Translations under genes and position numbers: made by a program | Source: IOR16 sp034927775 | GTDB lineage: Bacteria; Bacillota; Clostridia; Peptostreptococcales; Anaerovoracaceae | DNA length: 17,451 nt | Assembly (NCBI GenBank): GCA_034927775.1 | Contig: JAYFPL010000131.1 | Coordinates: 1 to 17,451, forward strand | Reading direction: 5' to 3' | Notes under the pieces: generated by a model | Databases searched by the model: none | Seen by the model: the letters and a program-made list of their open reading frames with translations, nothing else | What the model was told of the DNA's origin: nothing | Part shown: positions 1-7,126 of the stretch, in pieces | How positions within the stretch are numbered: the first letter of the stretch is position 1 | Layout of the letters: every line of letters begins with the position of its first letter

Positions 1-542
1 CCGGCAGCCGGTTCATCCAAAAGAAGAATTTGAGGTTTAGTCGCTAAAGCTCTTGCAATTTCTAGACGGCGCTGCTTCCCATAAGGCAAAGAATACGACT
101 TTTCATCTTTCACATCCAAAAGACCTACTTTTTCCAATAAATCTAAAGAGCGTTCTTCCATTTCATTTTCTTCTCTTACATAATTCGGCGTTCTTAAAAC
201 AGAAGAAATCCAATTGCTTTTTAAACGTAGATGATTCGCTATAATAACATTATCCAAAACGGTCAAATCTTTGAATAAACGAATGTTTTGAAAGGTTCTT
301 GCAATACCGAGCTTAGTAATATTATTTGGCTTTTGACCCGTAATATCCGCTTCATTTAAGAAAATTTTTCCCTCAGTGGGTTTATATACGCCCGAAACCA
401 TATTAAATGCGGTTGTTTTTCCTGCACCGTTCGGACCAATCAAGCCAATGATCTCACCTTTTTCAAGGCGTAAATTCAAATCCTTTACCGCAACAACACC
501 ACCAAAACGTATTGTCATATTTTGTGTTCTAAGCAAAGACAT
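1..542 (-). CDS. livG: Branched-chain amino acid ABC transporter ATP-binding protein LivG (partial, C-terminus beyond window)
   Basis: Cytoplasmic ATPase that powers uptake of leucine, isoleucine and valine (or related substrates) through LivH/LivM. Only the first 180 codons are in the window; the rest lies beyond position 1. Visible in the translation: Walker A GPNGAGKT at residues 36-43, the Q-loop glutamine in ARTFQNIRLF (81-90), an ABC signature read as LPYGKQRRLEIARAL (152-166), and Walker B ILLLDEP (172-178). The LivG family usually has an LxYGQQRRLEIAR-type signature, so the match is close. The start ATG is at 542-540, one base after the livM stop (TAA-T-ATG), with an AAGGATG-like ribosome binding site inside the end of livM. 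This implies translational coupling. LivF would be expected next, outside the window. Confidence 0.93.
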   Translation of the reverse strand, partial: MSLLRTQNMTIRFGGVVAVKDLNLRLEKGEIIGLIGPNGAGKTTAFNMVSGVYKPTEGKIFLNEADITGQKPNNITKLGIARTFQNIRLFKDLTVLDNVIIANHLRLKSNWISSVLRTPNYVREENEMEERSLDLLEKVGLLDVKDEKSYSLPYGKQRRLEIARALATKPQILLLDEPAA

Positions 543-543
543 A

Positions 544-1716
544 TTACTCACATCCTTTCTTAGAATCAGCAGATGCTTCTTTCTTGGATCTACTCAAAGA
601 AAATTCTTTTATTTGAGTCGGTATACTAAGGAACCAATCCCAAGAAAATTCACGTCGCCCCATAATACCCTGCGGTTTAAAAATAACCATAACCATTAAT
701 ATGATAGAAAATACCACCATACGAACACCGGCAGTTCCAGGTATTTGTACCGGGCCCAGCATCCAAGATGCATCTAAAAATCTTAACAATTCCATAAAAA
801 TGGTCACAATAATAGCTGCCAAAACACCGCCGGTCAAGCTTCCGATACCGCCGATTACAACAATTAAGACAACATTATATGTCATAAGGAATCGGAACAT
901 AAGCGGATCGATTGTCTGCATAATGTTTCCCAAAAGCGCACCGCCGATTCCTGCAAAGAAGCTTGCAATGACAAAGGCCAAGAGCTTATGGTGAAACACA
1001 TCAATTCCCATTGCTTCGGCAGCAATTTCATCTTCACGAATTGCTTTAAATGCCTTACCATAGCTGCCTCGTATCAAGCGTACAAAAAACAGTATTGTAA
1101 TGATAACTGCAATCCAGATGCATGCAGACAAATTTAAAACGAGTATACCATGCATGGATTCTGGTAACAATCCAAAAACATCAATTTCCATTTTAGGGAG
1201 TCCTTTTAATCCTAAAGAACCATTTGTTATCGTTTGTAAATTCGTTAATACAATACGGATAATTTCAGCAAACCCTAATGTAGCAATTGCTAAGTAATCA
1301 TCATTTAATCGAAGTACCGGCCAGCCAATCAAAAATCCTATGATTGCAGCCAAAATACCACCAATCAGCATCGCAGGCAAAAACCCCATATGAATTTCAC
1401 CAAGCCAAGGTACGATTGGTTTCAAATAAAAGTTTACTGCTTTTTCTGCCGGTTCCATAGTAAGCAAAGCGCAAGTATAGGCTCCAATCGCCATAAATCC
1501 GGCATGCCCGAGCGAAAATAAACCAACAAATCCATTGATTAAAATCATACTTAAAGATAAAATAACGTAAATTCCACCTAAATTTAATAATCTTAAATGA
1601 TATTTACTTAAGGTCATATTTGCAATGACTAACAAAACCGCAACCAATACAATAGCAAGTGCCGTCAAAATTTGATTACGTCGGTCATGATTCATCGTTC
1701 TTAATGCATTCATCAT
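544..1716 (-). CDS. livM: Branched-chain amino acid ABC transporter permease LivM
   Basis: Inner-membrane permease that pairs with LivH to form the translocation path. The 390-residue protein is mostly hydrophobic, with about nine or ten membrane segments. It carries the family hallmark FSLGHAGFMAIGAY (residues 67-80), the cytoplasmic ATPase-coupling loop AIREDEIAAEAMGIDV (225-240) and GGIGSLTGG (289-297). A short charged C-terminal tail ends in KKGCE. The length is at the long end for LivM because of an N-terminal extension of about 15 residues (two consecutive Met, then a polar stretch). The start is chosen from a GGGGGTG ribosome binding site just upstream; the second Met codon is equally possible. 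It sits 8 bases after livH and almost abuts livG. Confidence 0.95.
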   Translation of the reverse strand: MMNALRTMNHDRRNQILTALAIVLVAVLLVIANMTLSKYHLRLLNLGGIYVILSLSMILINGFVGLFSLGHAGFMAIGAYTCALLTMEPAEKAVNFYLKPIVPWLGEIHMGFLPAMLIGGILAAIIGFLIGWPVLRLNDDYLAIATLGFAEIIRIVLTNLQTITNGSLGLKGLPKMEIDVFGLLPESMHGILVLNLSACIWIAVIITILFFVRLIRGSYGKAFKAIREDEIAAEAMGIDVFHHKLLAFVIASFFAGIGGALLGNIMQTIDPLMFRFLMTYNVVLIVVIGGIGSLTGGVLAAIIVTIFMELLRFLDASWMLGPVQIPGTAGVRMVVFSIILMVMVIFKPQGIMGRREFSWDWFLSIPTQIKEFSLSRSKKEASADSKKGCE

Positions 1717-1724
1717 GGCACCCC

Positions 1725-2618
1725 CTATACTTTCTCAATTGCTGATTTTCCCATTAAGCCAGTTGGTTTTACGAGCAAAATGACAATCAGTAATACAAAT
1801 GCAAAAGCATCACGATAGCCGGATAGATCTGGGAAAAAGGCCACGATCATAATTTCAAGGATACCAATTATAAAGCCTCCGATTACAGCACCTCGTACGT
1901 CTCCAATACCGCCAACAACTGCTGCAATAAAACATTTTAAACCAGGCATCAAACCTAACGTTGGAGTCAGGGAAGGATACTTCATCCCCCATAAGATTGC
2001 ACCGATTGCAGCCATAATTGAACCGATTCCAAAGGTAAAGGTAATGATAGTATTTACATCAATACCCATTAAACGTGCAGCTTCATAATCTCTAGAAACA
2101 GCACGCATTGCTGTTCCAACCTTTGTTTTATTGATTATGTAAAATAAAACAGCAAGTGCAATTAAAGTAACCACGGGAATCACAAAAGAAACACGGGCAA
2201 TACTAATACCTCCAACCTTGCAAACTTGACTAAAAATCGGGATGTTCGGAAAAGATACCGGAACCCCTCCAAACACTAAAATTCCTACATTCTGAATTAA
2301 ATAAGATGCGCCTATGGCAGACATCATAATTGCAATTCTCGGTGCATTTCTCAGGGGCTTATAAGCTACTCTCTCCAGTAAAACACCAAAAATTGCAGTT
2401 ATTAAAATCGCCATTGGAAATGCAATATACCAAGGTAGTAGGAAAACGGAAACCGTATAAAAAGCAAAATATGCACCCAGCATAAAAATTTCGCCGTGTG
2501 CAAAGTTAATCAGACGTAGAATTCCGTATACCATGGTATAGCCAATGGCAAGCAAAGCATATAAACTTCCCAAAGACACCGCATTTGCCACATTTTGCAT
2601 AAAAGCGGACAATGTCAT
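1725..2618 (-). CDS. livH: Branched-chain amino acid ABC transporter permease LivH
   Basis: Second inner-membrane permease of the Liv system, 297 residues, the usual length for LivH. The family motif INFAHGEIFMLGAY is at residues 37-50. The coupling loop AVSRDYEAARLMGIDV lies in the middle of the chain, and a GGIGDVRGAVIGG segment precedes the last helices. About eight membrane segments are visible. The start ATG at 2618 is preceded by GAGGAG. It is separated from livK by 97 bases that hold a strong hairpin (2653-2695), while livM follows after only 8 bases. Permease output is therefore probably set partly by read-through past that hairpin. Confidence 0.95.
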   Translation of the reverse strand: MTLSAFMQNVANAVSLGSLYALLAIGYTMVYGILRLINFAHGEIFMLGAYFAFYTVSVFLLPWYIAFPMAILITAIFGVLLERVAYKPLRNAPRIAIMMSAIGASYLIQNVGILVFGGVPVSFPNIPIFSQVCKVGGISIARVSFVIPVVTLIALAVLFYIINKTKVGTAMRAVSRDYEAARLMGIDVNTIITFTFGIGSIMAAIGAILWGMKYPSLTPTLGLMPGLKCFIAAVVGGIGDVRGAVIGGFIIGILEIMIVAFFPDLSGYRDAFAFVLLIVILLVKPTGLMGKSAIEKV

Positions 2619-2652
2619 ATGATAATTTCTCCTCTAATTTCTATTTAAAACA

Positions 2653-2695
2653 GAATCATGGATGCAGCTTCATTGGGAAGCTGCATTCATGATTC
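2653..2695 (-). promoter_or_regulatory. Intercistronic hairpin between livK and livH
   Basis: Inverted repeat with arms GAATCATG-x-ATGCAGCTT (2653-2670) and AAGCTGCAT-x-CATGATTC (2678-2695), giving an 18-position stem with one mismatch and a 7-base loop. Read on the minus strand it is followed by only a short T run (TTTT within the next dozen bases), so it is a weak terminator at best. In binding-protein operons such hairpins are known to protect the upstream binding-protein message or attenuate the permease genes. That role here is inferred from position. Confidence 0.75.
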
Positions 2696-2715
2696 AAAAT
2701 AAATCTATTAATTTG

Positions 2716-3885
2716 TTAGAACGGCTCAACAAAGCTCTTATAAACAAACTGTCCATCCTTAACCGTTTTAATTACGGCAGGCTTAATTGCATCGCCATTT
2801 TCATCTAGAGTAACAAAACCTGCTGCGCCTTCAAAATCTTTTGTCTCTGCTAAAGCATCTCGAACCGCCGGTCCATCTGCACTTCCTGCTCTTTGAATCG
2901 CATCGAGTGCAAGTAAGTAAGCATCAAATCCACATGCAGTTACACCTGCCGGCTGTTCATCACCATATTTTGCAGCATAAGCATCTAAGAATGTTGCAGT
3001 CATTTCAGTTAAAGGAGCTGCCGGATCATAGAAGGAAGAATAAACAGCACCTTCTGCAGCTTCTCCTGCAATTTCAAGAAGCGGCGGTGTTTCCCAAGTA
3101 TCTCCGCCTAAGAACTGTAAATCAATTCCCAATTCTCTTGCTTGTTTCATCAAAAGAGCGGTTTCTGTAAAATTACCTGGTGCAAAAATCGCTTCCGCAC
3201 CGGAATTCTTAATATCTGTAAGCTGTGCACTGAAATCTTGATCGTTTGTATTATAGTTTAAAGTGCTTACGATACAACTTTCATCTCCCGTTAATTCTGT
3301 AAATGCATCCTTGAAGAAAGCTGCTAAGGAGACTGCGTAATCATTGGATACTTCCTGAACAATCGCAATCTTTTTAAATCCTTCATCAAATGCATATTTT
3401 GCCATTACTGTACCCTGGAACGGATCAATAAAGCAAACACGGAAATAGTATGGCATACCTTTAGTTACCAAAGGATTTGTACATGATGTACCGATTGCAG
3501 GCACTTCTGAATCTTCAAAAATCGGACCTGCTGCCATGGAGAATCCACTTCCCCAGCTGCCGACTACAATATGTGCACCCTTGCTGTCAACAAGATTTCT
3601 TGCAGCATTGGATGCTTCCGTTTTGTCTGACTTGTTGTCAGCAATTGCAAGTTCTACAGGTATTTCTGTTCCATCAATGGTCACAGTCGGAAACATTTCG
3701 TGAGCCAGTTCAATTCCCTGCAGCTCTAGTTCGCCACCGCCAGCATTGGCACCAGTAAGCGGTTCAAACACTCCAACAATAATTTTTTCCGGTAACGCTC
3801 CGGAATCGGCGCCACTGTCGCCACAGCCCGCCATAAATGCCGATAAAATCATCACTAATACCAGCATAAGGGATATCTTTTTCAT
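2716..3885 (-). CDS. livK: Branched-chain amino acid ABC transporter substrate-binding lipoprotein (LivK/LivJ family)
   Basis: Extracellular, membrane-anchored binding protein that captures branched-chain (or similar) amino acids and delivers them to LivHM. The 389-residue chain starts with a lipoprotein signal peptide: KK, a hydrophobic core, then FMAGC with the lipidated Cys at 21, followed by a Gly/Ser/Asp linker. The mature part is a periplasmic-binding-protein type 1 fold (Peripla_BP_6). VGVFEPLTGANA lies at about 37-48, the ligand-contact segment VVGSWGSGFSMA at 107-118, and TSCTNPLVT at 133-141. An AAGGAGGAG ribosome binding site lies just upstream of the ATG. It is the first gene of the operon, with its own promoter at 3938-3965. 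Exact ligand is not readable; other short amino acids are possible. Confidence 0.93.
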   Translation of the reverse strand: MKKISLMLVLVMILSAFMAGCGDSGADSGALPEKIIVGVFEPLTGANAGGGELELQGIELAHEMFPTVTIDGTEIPVELAIADNKSDKTEASNAARNLVDSKGAHIVVGSWGSGFSMAAGPIFEDSEVPAIGTSCTNPLVTKGMPYYFRVCFIDPFQGTVMAKYAFDEGFKKIAIVQEVSNDYAVSLAAFFKDAFTELTGDESCIVSTLNYNTNDQDFSAQLTDIKNSGAEAIFAPGNFTETALLMKQARELGIDLQFLGGDTWETPPLLEIAGEAAEGAVYSSFYDPAAPLTEMTATFLDAYAAKYGDEQPAGVTACGFDAYLLALDAIQRAGSADGPAVRDALAETKDFEGAAGFVTLDENGDAIKPAVIKTVKDGQFVYKSFVEPF

Positions 3886-3905
3886 TGTCTCTCCTCCTTA
3901 AAATG

Positions 3906-3920
3906 ATAGGGTTTCCCTAT
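3906..3920 (-). promoter_or_regulatory. Short palindrome in the livK leader (possible operator)
   Basis: ATAGGG-TTT-CCCTAT, a perfect 6-bp dyad with 3-base spacing, lies about 10 bases downstream of the predicted liv transcription start and just upstream of the ribosome binding site. The position suits a repressor site or a small leader hairpin. No regulator can be named. Confidence 0.35.
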
Positions 3921-3937
3921 TTAATAAGACCCTTTTA

Positions 3938-3965
3938 ATTATATCAATTTACCGTGAAAAAGCAA
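3938..3965 (-). promoter_or_regulatory. Sigma-A-type promoter of the liv operon
   Basis: On the minus strand, -35 TTGCTT (3965-3960), a 16-base spacer and a perfect -10 TATAAT (3943-3938). Transcription would start near 3931, giving a leader of about 45 bases before livK. Confidence 0.7.
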
Positions 3966-4279
3966 GGATTCTTGTGCGTTTTTACAAGGAAATGATAAAT
4001 AACTTCGAATTTTCGAACAATTTTTTCAATGACGTTATTTTTTAATCTTAGTTTCTGCTTTATATACTAAATATTTCGGAGTGACCTGACTGAACGACCA
4101 AATAAAGCTGACCATGTTGATCGATTTGAAATAATATAAATAAGATTTATTATAAAAAAGTTTTTTATTTGTTTTAACTTTCGCTTATGTGGTATATATG
4201 AATCGTGAACAATCACATAAAATTGATAAAATGGCATAATGCCGATAAAAATGATAATTTGAAATGGAGGAATTTAAAA
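3966..4279. other. Intergenic region between the liv promoter and rubrerythrin
   Basis: About 310 bases with no convincing gene; the whole livK-rubrerythrin gap is 394 bases. It holds two adjacent TTCGAA hexamers (near 4003-4017), a cluster of TGACC words (4081-4115) and an AT-rich dyad, ATAAAT-AAG-ATTTAT (4136-4150), upstream of the probable rubrerythrin promoter. An in-frame extension of rubrerythrin back to 4205 lacks a ribosome binding site and is not believed. No structured RNA is recognisable. Confidence 0.6.
4169..4198 (+). promoter_or_regulatory. Probable promoter of the rubrerythrin-hemerythrin unit
   Basis: TTGTTT (4169-4174), an 18-base spacer and TATATA (4193-4198), about 80 bases before the rubrerythrin start. 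The dyad at 4136-4150 just upstream is AT-rich and superficially like a PerR box but does not fit the 7-1-7 pattern. Placement is tentative because the region is rich in A and T. Confidence 0.4.
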
Positions 4280-4825
4280 ATGAAAAAATGGGTTTGTACC
4301 GTATGCGGTTACGTTCATGAAGGAGATCAGCCACCTGCACAATGTCCACAATGTAAGGTGCCTGCTGAAAAGTTTAAGCTTGCAGAAGAGGGTAAAAAAG
4401 AATGGGCTGACCAGCATTTTGTAGGAGTTGCAAAAGACGTTGATCCTGAAATTGTACAGGGTCTTAGAGATAATTTTATGGGAGAATGCACAGAAGTTGG
4501 CATGTATTTAGCAATGGCTAGAGTGGCTCATAGAGAAGGTTATCCTGAAATTGGTATGTACTATGAAAAGGCAGCTTGGGAAGAAGCAGAACATGCAGCG
4601 AAATTCGCAGAACTTTTAGGAGAAGTGATTACTGATTCTACAAAAAAGAACTTAGAGTTACGTGTAGAAGCAGAAAACGGCGCATGTGCAGGTAAAAAAG
4701 CATTAGCTACTATGGCAAAGCAGCAGAATTTAGATGCAATTCATGATACTGTTCATGAAATGGCAAAAGACGAAGCAAGACATGGATGTGCATTTGAAGG
4801 TCTTTTGAACAGATACTTCGGTTAA
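4280..4825 (+). CDS. Rubrerythrin, 'reverse' type with N-terminal rubredoxin-like domain
   Basis: Cytoplasmic non-haem iron peroxidase that reduces hydrogen peroxide (and in some clostridia supports NADH-linked oxygen reduction). The 181-residue product starts with a short rubredoxin-like iron site: CxxC (6, 9) and CPxC (22, 25). A four-helix di-iron domain follows. Likely ligands include Glu69 in MGECTE, ExxH at 102-105 and ExxH at 165-168. Classical rubrerythrins have the rubredoxin part at the C-terminus; this order defines the reverse rubrerythrin group typical of clostridia. The start at 4280 is chosen because AATGGAGG lies 9 bases upstream and the protein then begins MKKWVCTVCG, directly at the iron site; an upstream start at 4205 adds 25 unrelated residues. 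Hemerythrin follows after 67 bases. Confidence 0.92.
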   Translation: MKKWVCTVCGYVHEGDQPPAQCPQCKVPAEKFKLAEEGKKEWADQHFVGVAKDVDPEIVQGLRDNFMGECTEVGMYLAMARVAHREGYPEIGMYYEKAAWEEAEHAAKFAELLGEVITDSTKKNLELRVEAENGACAGKKALATMAKQQNLDAIHDTVHEMAKDEARHGCAFEGLLNRYFG

Positions 4826-4849
4826 TCTTGCTTAGAATTAGCAAACTTA

Positions 4850-4868
4850 GCGTTAACAAATTTAACGC
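4850..4868 (+). repeat. Small hairpin between rubrerythrin and hemerythrin
   Basis: GCGTTAA-CAAAT-TTAACGC, a perfect 7-bp stem with a 5-base loop. It is followed by an A-rich stretch and a GGAGTG ribosome binding site rather than a T run, so it is not a normal terminator. It may be an mRNA-processing or stability element, or simply chance in AT-rich DNA. Confidence 0.4.
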
Positions 4869-4892
4869 ATTGAAAAAAGGAGTGTAATAATT

Positions 4893-5294
4893 ATGGCATA
4901 TAATTGGACTGCTGATTTAGAAACCGGAAATATAACAATTGATGAACAACACAAGCAATTAATCGGTGCAATTAATAATTTACTTAATTCTTGTTCACAA
5001 GGAAAAGGCCGAGATGCACTGAAAGAAACCACTACCTTTTTATATAATTATACGGCAAAACACTTTGCTGATGAAGAAAAGCTTCAGCTAGCAAGTAAAT
5101 ATCCTGATTATGTGAATCATAAAAGATATCACGAAGAATTCAAAAAGGTTGTACATGATTTAATGTCGCAATTGGATAAAGATGGACCTACTGTTGTATT
5201 AGTAGGTAAAGTAAACAGCAGCATTGCAGGCTGGCTTCTCAATCACATCAAAAAAGAAGATGTGAAAGTAGCGGCTCACATTCGTTCAAAATAA
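4893..5294 (+). CDS. Bacteriohemerythrin (single-domain hemerythrin)
   Basis: Small cytoplasmic protein with a non-haem di-iron centre that reversibly binds oxygen; in bacteria it is used for oxygen sensing, delivery or scavenging. Its 133 residues match the usual single-domain length. All expected iron ligands are visible: His20 in IDEQHK, His57 and Glu61 in HFADEE, His76 and His80 in HKRYHEEF, and His118 and Asp123 in NHIKKED. The N-terminal W-x-A-D-L-x-T-G pattern is also typical. GGAGTG lies upstream of the ATG. It is probably co-transcribed with rubrerythrin, since the only clear terminator comes after it. The pairing suggests hemerythrin binds oxygen while rubrerythrin removes the peroxide formed; that link is inferred. 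Confidence 0.93.
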   Translation: MAYNWTADLETGNITIDEQHKQLIGAINNLLNSCSQGKGRDALKETTTFLYNYTAKHFADEEKLQLASKYPDYVNHKRYHEEFKKVVHDLMSQLDKDGPTVVLVGKVNSSIAGWLLNHIKKEDVKVAAHIRSK

Positions 5295-5326
5295 CCTTAA
5301 AATTGCTATAAATATTGTTTTTCACA

Positions 5327-5356
5327 GCCGTTTTACAATTGTAAGACGGCTTTTTT
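5327..5356 (+). terminator. Rho-independent terminator after hemerythrin
   Basis: Stem GCCGTTTTAC / GTAAGACGGC (10 bp with one G-U pair), loop AATT, then TTTTTT. Confidence 0.93.
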
Positions 5357-5380
5357 AATGGGCATGTTCCTTTCACACTG

Positions 5381-5412
5381 TTGTAACCTTCCGAAATAAA
5401 ATGAATATTTTA
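5381..5412 (+). promoter_or_regulatory. Candidate promoter upstream of the first DUF6385-like gene
   Basis: Two readings overlap. A sigma-A reading has TTGTAA (5381-5386), a 17-base spacer and AATATT. A sporulation sigma-K reading has AC (5386-5387), a 16-base spacer and AATATTTTA (5404-5412), which fits CATAnnnTA except for the first base. Sequence alone cannot decide between them. Confidence 0.35.
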
Positions 5413-5442
5413 ATACAAGAAAATTTTTAAGGGAGTGAACCT

Positions 5443-6204
5443 ATGCGCATCCTACAAATAAATCCCATAGAAATAAAAAGCTTTGCTAGGCATTGCGATA
5501 ATGTTATAAATGATACTATTTTAATAGGAAAAGGGAGTGATTGCATTTATTTTAATGCAGAACTAACCTTTCTTCCATTTATCATAAATCCAAACGAAAC
5601 CATTGTAAGAGCGACTCTTAAAATGTACTGTAAAAAGATTTGGGGCAATCATAATCCGACTGTTATTTGTATAAACAGCAACAATGTAAGTACTATGGTT
5701 TTTGAAAAAGGCTATTATGAATGGGATGTAACAAATATAATAAAGACGATTCGAAAAAAACCTTTTGATTTGAGAGCATACACAAATGATCAATCTGAAT
5801 GTTGCAGTATTAAAGAATTCGAACCATTTTATCACGATAAAAAGCCTATTTTAGAAGTATTTTTGGAAACAGTACCACCGGATCCAAGTCATAGATTAAT
5901 CAATATCATCGAAGACTGCATTGCAAGAGAACATGTACAATATTGCAATTGGATGGATTGCAGTTCTATGGATGCCTATACCTACTTTATACAAAATCTA
6001 GGTCATCAAGAGGTGGAAATAGATATTCAGATTAGTCCGGATAAAAATATGATCTGCAATGATTCCGGGCCAACTTTAATAAATCCCAACGAAGTCGTTT
6101 ATCAAGAACCGCTTCGTACTGCAAGGTATGTAAGACTATCATATAAAACAATTTCTTCTCCACAACCGACTCCAATCAAAGTATGGTATCAAGGAAAAGA
6201 ATAA
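5443..6204 (+). CDS. DNRLRE-like / DUF6385-like protein of unknown function
   Basis: A 253-residue protein with no signal peptide or membrane segment. Residues about 1-142 have the beta-rich pattern of DNRLRE/CBM96-like modules: hydrophobic strands spaced by turns, a GYYEWDVTNII segment (90-100) resembling their G-x-x-x-x-DVT signature, and a closing PILEVFLE strand (135-142). After a linker, residues about 179-253 match the C-terminus of the next gene's product: YTYFIQNLGHQ...IDIQISPD here against YNWFIKNTGSQ...LVVKISPD there, both ending in a FQ/YQ-x-x motif. I recognise this tail from memory as the DUF6385 type, common in clostridia. Ten cysteines are present, unusual for a cytosolic protein of this size and reminiscent of cross-linked spore-coat proteins. 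The start has a GGGAGTG site. Function unknown. Confidence 0.75.
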   Translation: MRILQINPIEIKSFARHCDNVINDTILIGKGSDCIYFNAELTFLPFIINPNETIVRATLKMYCKKIWGNHNPTVICINSNNVSTMVFEKGYYEWDVTNIIKTIRKKPFDLRAYTNDQSECCSIKEFEPFYHDKKPILEVFLETVPPDPSHRLINIIEDCIAREHVQYCNWMDCSSMDAYTYFIQNLGHQEVEIDIQISPDKNMICNDSGPTLINPNEVVYQEPLRTARYVRLSYKTISSPQPTPIKVWYQGKE

Positions 6205-6220
6205 ATGAAATACAAAGGAA

Positions 6221-6246
6221 ACTTTTTATATAATTTTCATATTATA
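6221..6246 (+). promoter_or_regulatory. Candidate sigma-K-like promoter upstream of the repeat protein
   Basis: AC (6221-6222), a 15-base spacer, then CATATTATA (6238-6246), which fits the sigma-K -10 pattern CATAnnnTA exactly. About 48 bases remain to the next start codon. The pattern is short and the DNA is AT-rich, so a chance match is possible; read-through from the preceding gene is the alternative. Confidence 0.35.
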
Positions 6247-6294
6247 AATCAGAGCAAATTTTTTTGTTCAAAATTTAATATGGAGTGATTAAAC

Positions 6295-7074
6295 ATGCCA
6301 GGAATGCCTATATTCCAAAATTCACCGAGTCAATTAAAAGGTCAAATTTATGTTGTTGACAATACCACTGATAATGTAGTACCTTTACACGTTGACAATT
6401 CAGGTAACCTTCCTGTCAATTTTGCTGCCGACAGCACAATTAATACTGTAAATACTGTCAACACAGTAAATACCGTTACCGCTGTTACAGATATTACGAA
6501 TGATGTCGGTATTATAAATGGTGCTACACCACTAAACGTAGGTACGGTAACCGCTGTTACAGATATCACGAATGATGTTGGTATTGTAAACGGTACTTCT
6601 GCATTAAACGTTGGTACAGTTACTGCCGTTACAGATATTACCAATGATGTTGGTATCGTAAACGGTACTACCCCTTTAAACGTCGGACTTTCCGCAGGTA
6701 CAAACGTAATTGGTAAAGTTCAAAATGATCTAGTATTCACAAATGTAGACTCTTTTGGCGCCGGTGCAATATTGACATCAAAAACTGTCGATGAGACTGC
6801 TGCTGTAGTAGCTGACGCACAAGATATTTCACAACAATCTTCTTATAATTGGTTTATTAAAAATACCGGTTCACAAGATATCACATTAGTAGTCAAAATC
6901 AGTCCTGATAACACCAATTGGTTGGATGATACTGGAGATACCATCACTGTAGCAACAGGTGAATCTAAAATGATCACTGTAACAAACTTCTTAAAATATG
7001 CATCATTTACAATTGCTGCTTTAGGGGCAGGATTAAGTACAACGGTTATTTCGTGCTTCCAAGCACAACATTAA
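6295..7074 (+). CDS. DUF6385-like repeat protein of unknown function
   Basis: A 259-residue, Thr/Val/Asn-rich protein with no signal peptide, no membrane segment and a single Cys (254). Parts in order: an N-terminal segment NSPSQLKGQIYVVD (9-22) leading to LHVDNSGNLPV (31-41); four NTV triplets (50-61); three tandem 24-residue repeats with the core TAVTDITNDVGI (60-83, 84-107, 108-131); a linker with FTNVDSFGAG; and a C-terminal domain (184-259) shared with the preceding gene's product. It is likely all beta-strand, and the repeats may form a solenoid or fibre. Lack of a secretion signal together with a surface-protein composition suits a spore-layer protein made in the mother cell, or an oligomeric appendage. 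This is inference. GGAGTG lies before the ATG. A strong terminator follows. Confidence 0.75.
   Translation: MPGMPIFQNSPSQLKGQIYVVDNTTDNVVPLHVDNSGNLPVNFAADSTINTVNTVNTVNTVTAVTDITNDVGIINGATPLNVGTVTAVTDITNDVGIVNGTSALNVGTVTAVTDITNDVGIVNGTTPLNVGLSAGTNVIGKVQNDLVFTNVDSFGAGAILTSKTVDETAAVVADAQDISQQSSYNWFIKNTGSQDITLVVKISPDNTNWLDDTGDTITVATGESKMITVTNFLKYASFTIAALGAGLSTTVISCFQAQH
6442..6687 (+). repeat. In-frame tandem coding repeats (9-nt and 72-nt units)
   Basis: Positions 6442-6477 contain four 9-base units encoding NTV. Positions 6472-6687 contain three 72-base units encoding 24-residue repeats. Units two and three differ at 13 of 72 bases by my count but at only 2 of 24 residues, so most changes are silent. 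The repeat is kept at the protein level. Confidence 0.95.
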
Positions 7075-7126
7075 TCGTAACAAAACAACCTTCTCGATCA
7101 AATATATGGTCTTTAAGTTATAAATC

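Noticed and set aside
3996..4130. TTCGAA repeats and the TGACC cluster examined as LexA box, small RNA or small gene
   Set aside because: They do not match the Gram-positive LexA pattern. No terminator follows to define an RNA, and the only short frames lack ribosome binding sites.
4136..4150. AT-rich dyad before rubrerythrin considered as a PerR box
   Set aside because: Rubrerythrin is often PerR-controlled, but the 6-3-6 arrangement does not match the 7-1-7 PerR pattern, and such dyads are frequent in AT-rich DNA.
4205..4279. In-frame N-terminal extension of rubrerythrin
   Set aside because: No ribosome binding site at 4205, extension unrelated to the family, while a strong site precedes the ATG at 4280 and gives the standard N-terminus.
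6348..6644. Minus-strand reading frame of 98 codons antisense to the repeat protein
   Set aside because: It arises because the tandem repeats leave the opposite frame open. It has no ribosome binding site, and the plus frame carries the silent-change pattern of real coding.
6472..6687. Regular 72-base periodicity considered as a CRISPR-like or structural DNA array
   Set aside because: Units are contiguous, in frame and translated, with no unique spacers between short conserved repeats.
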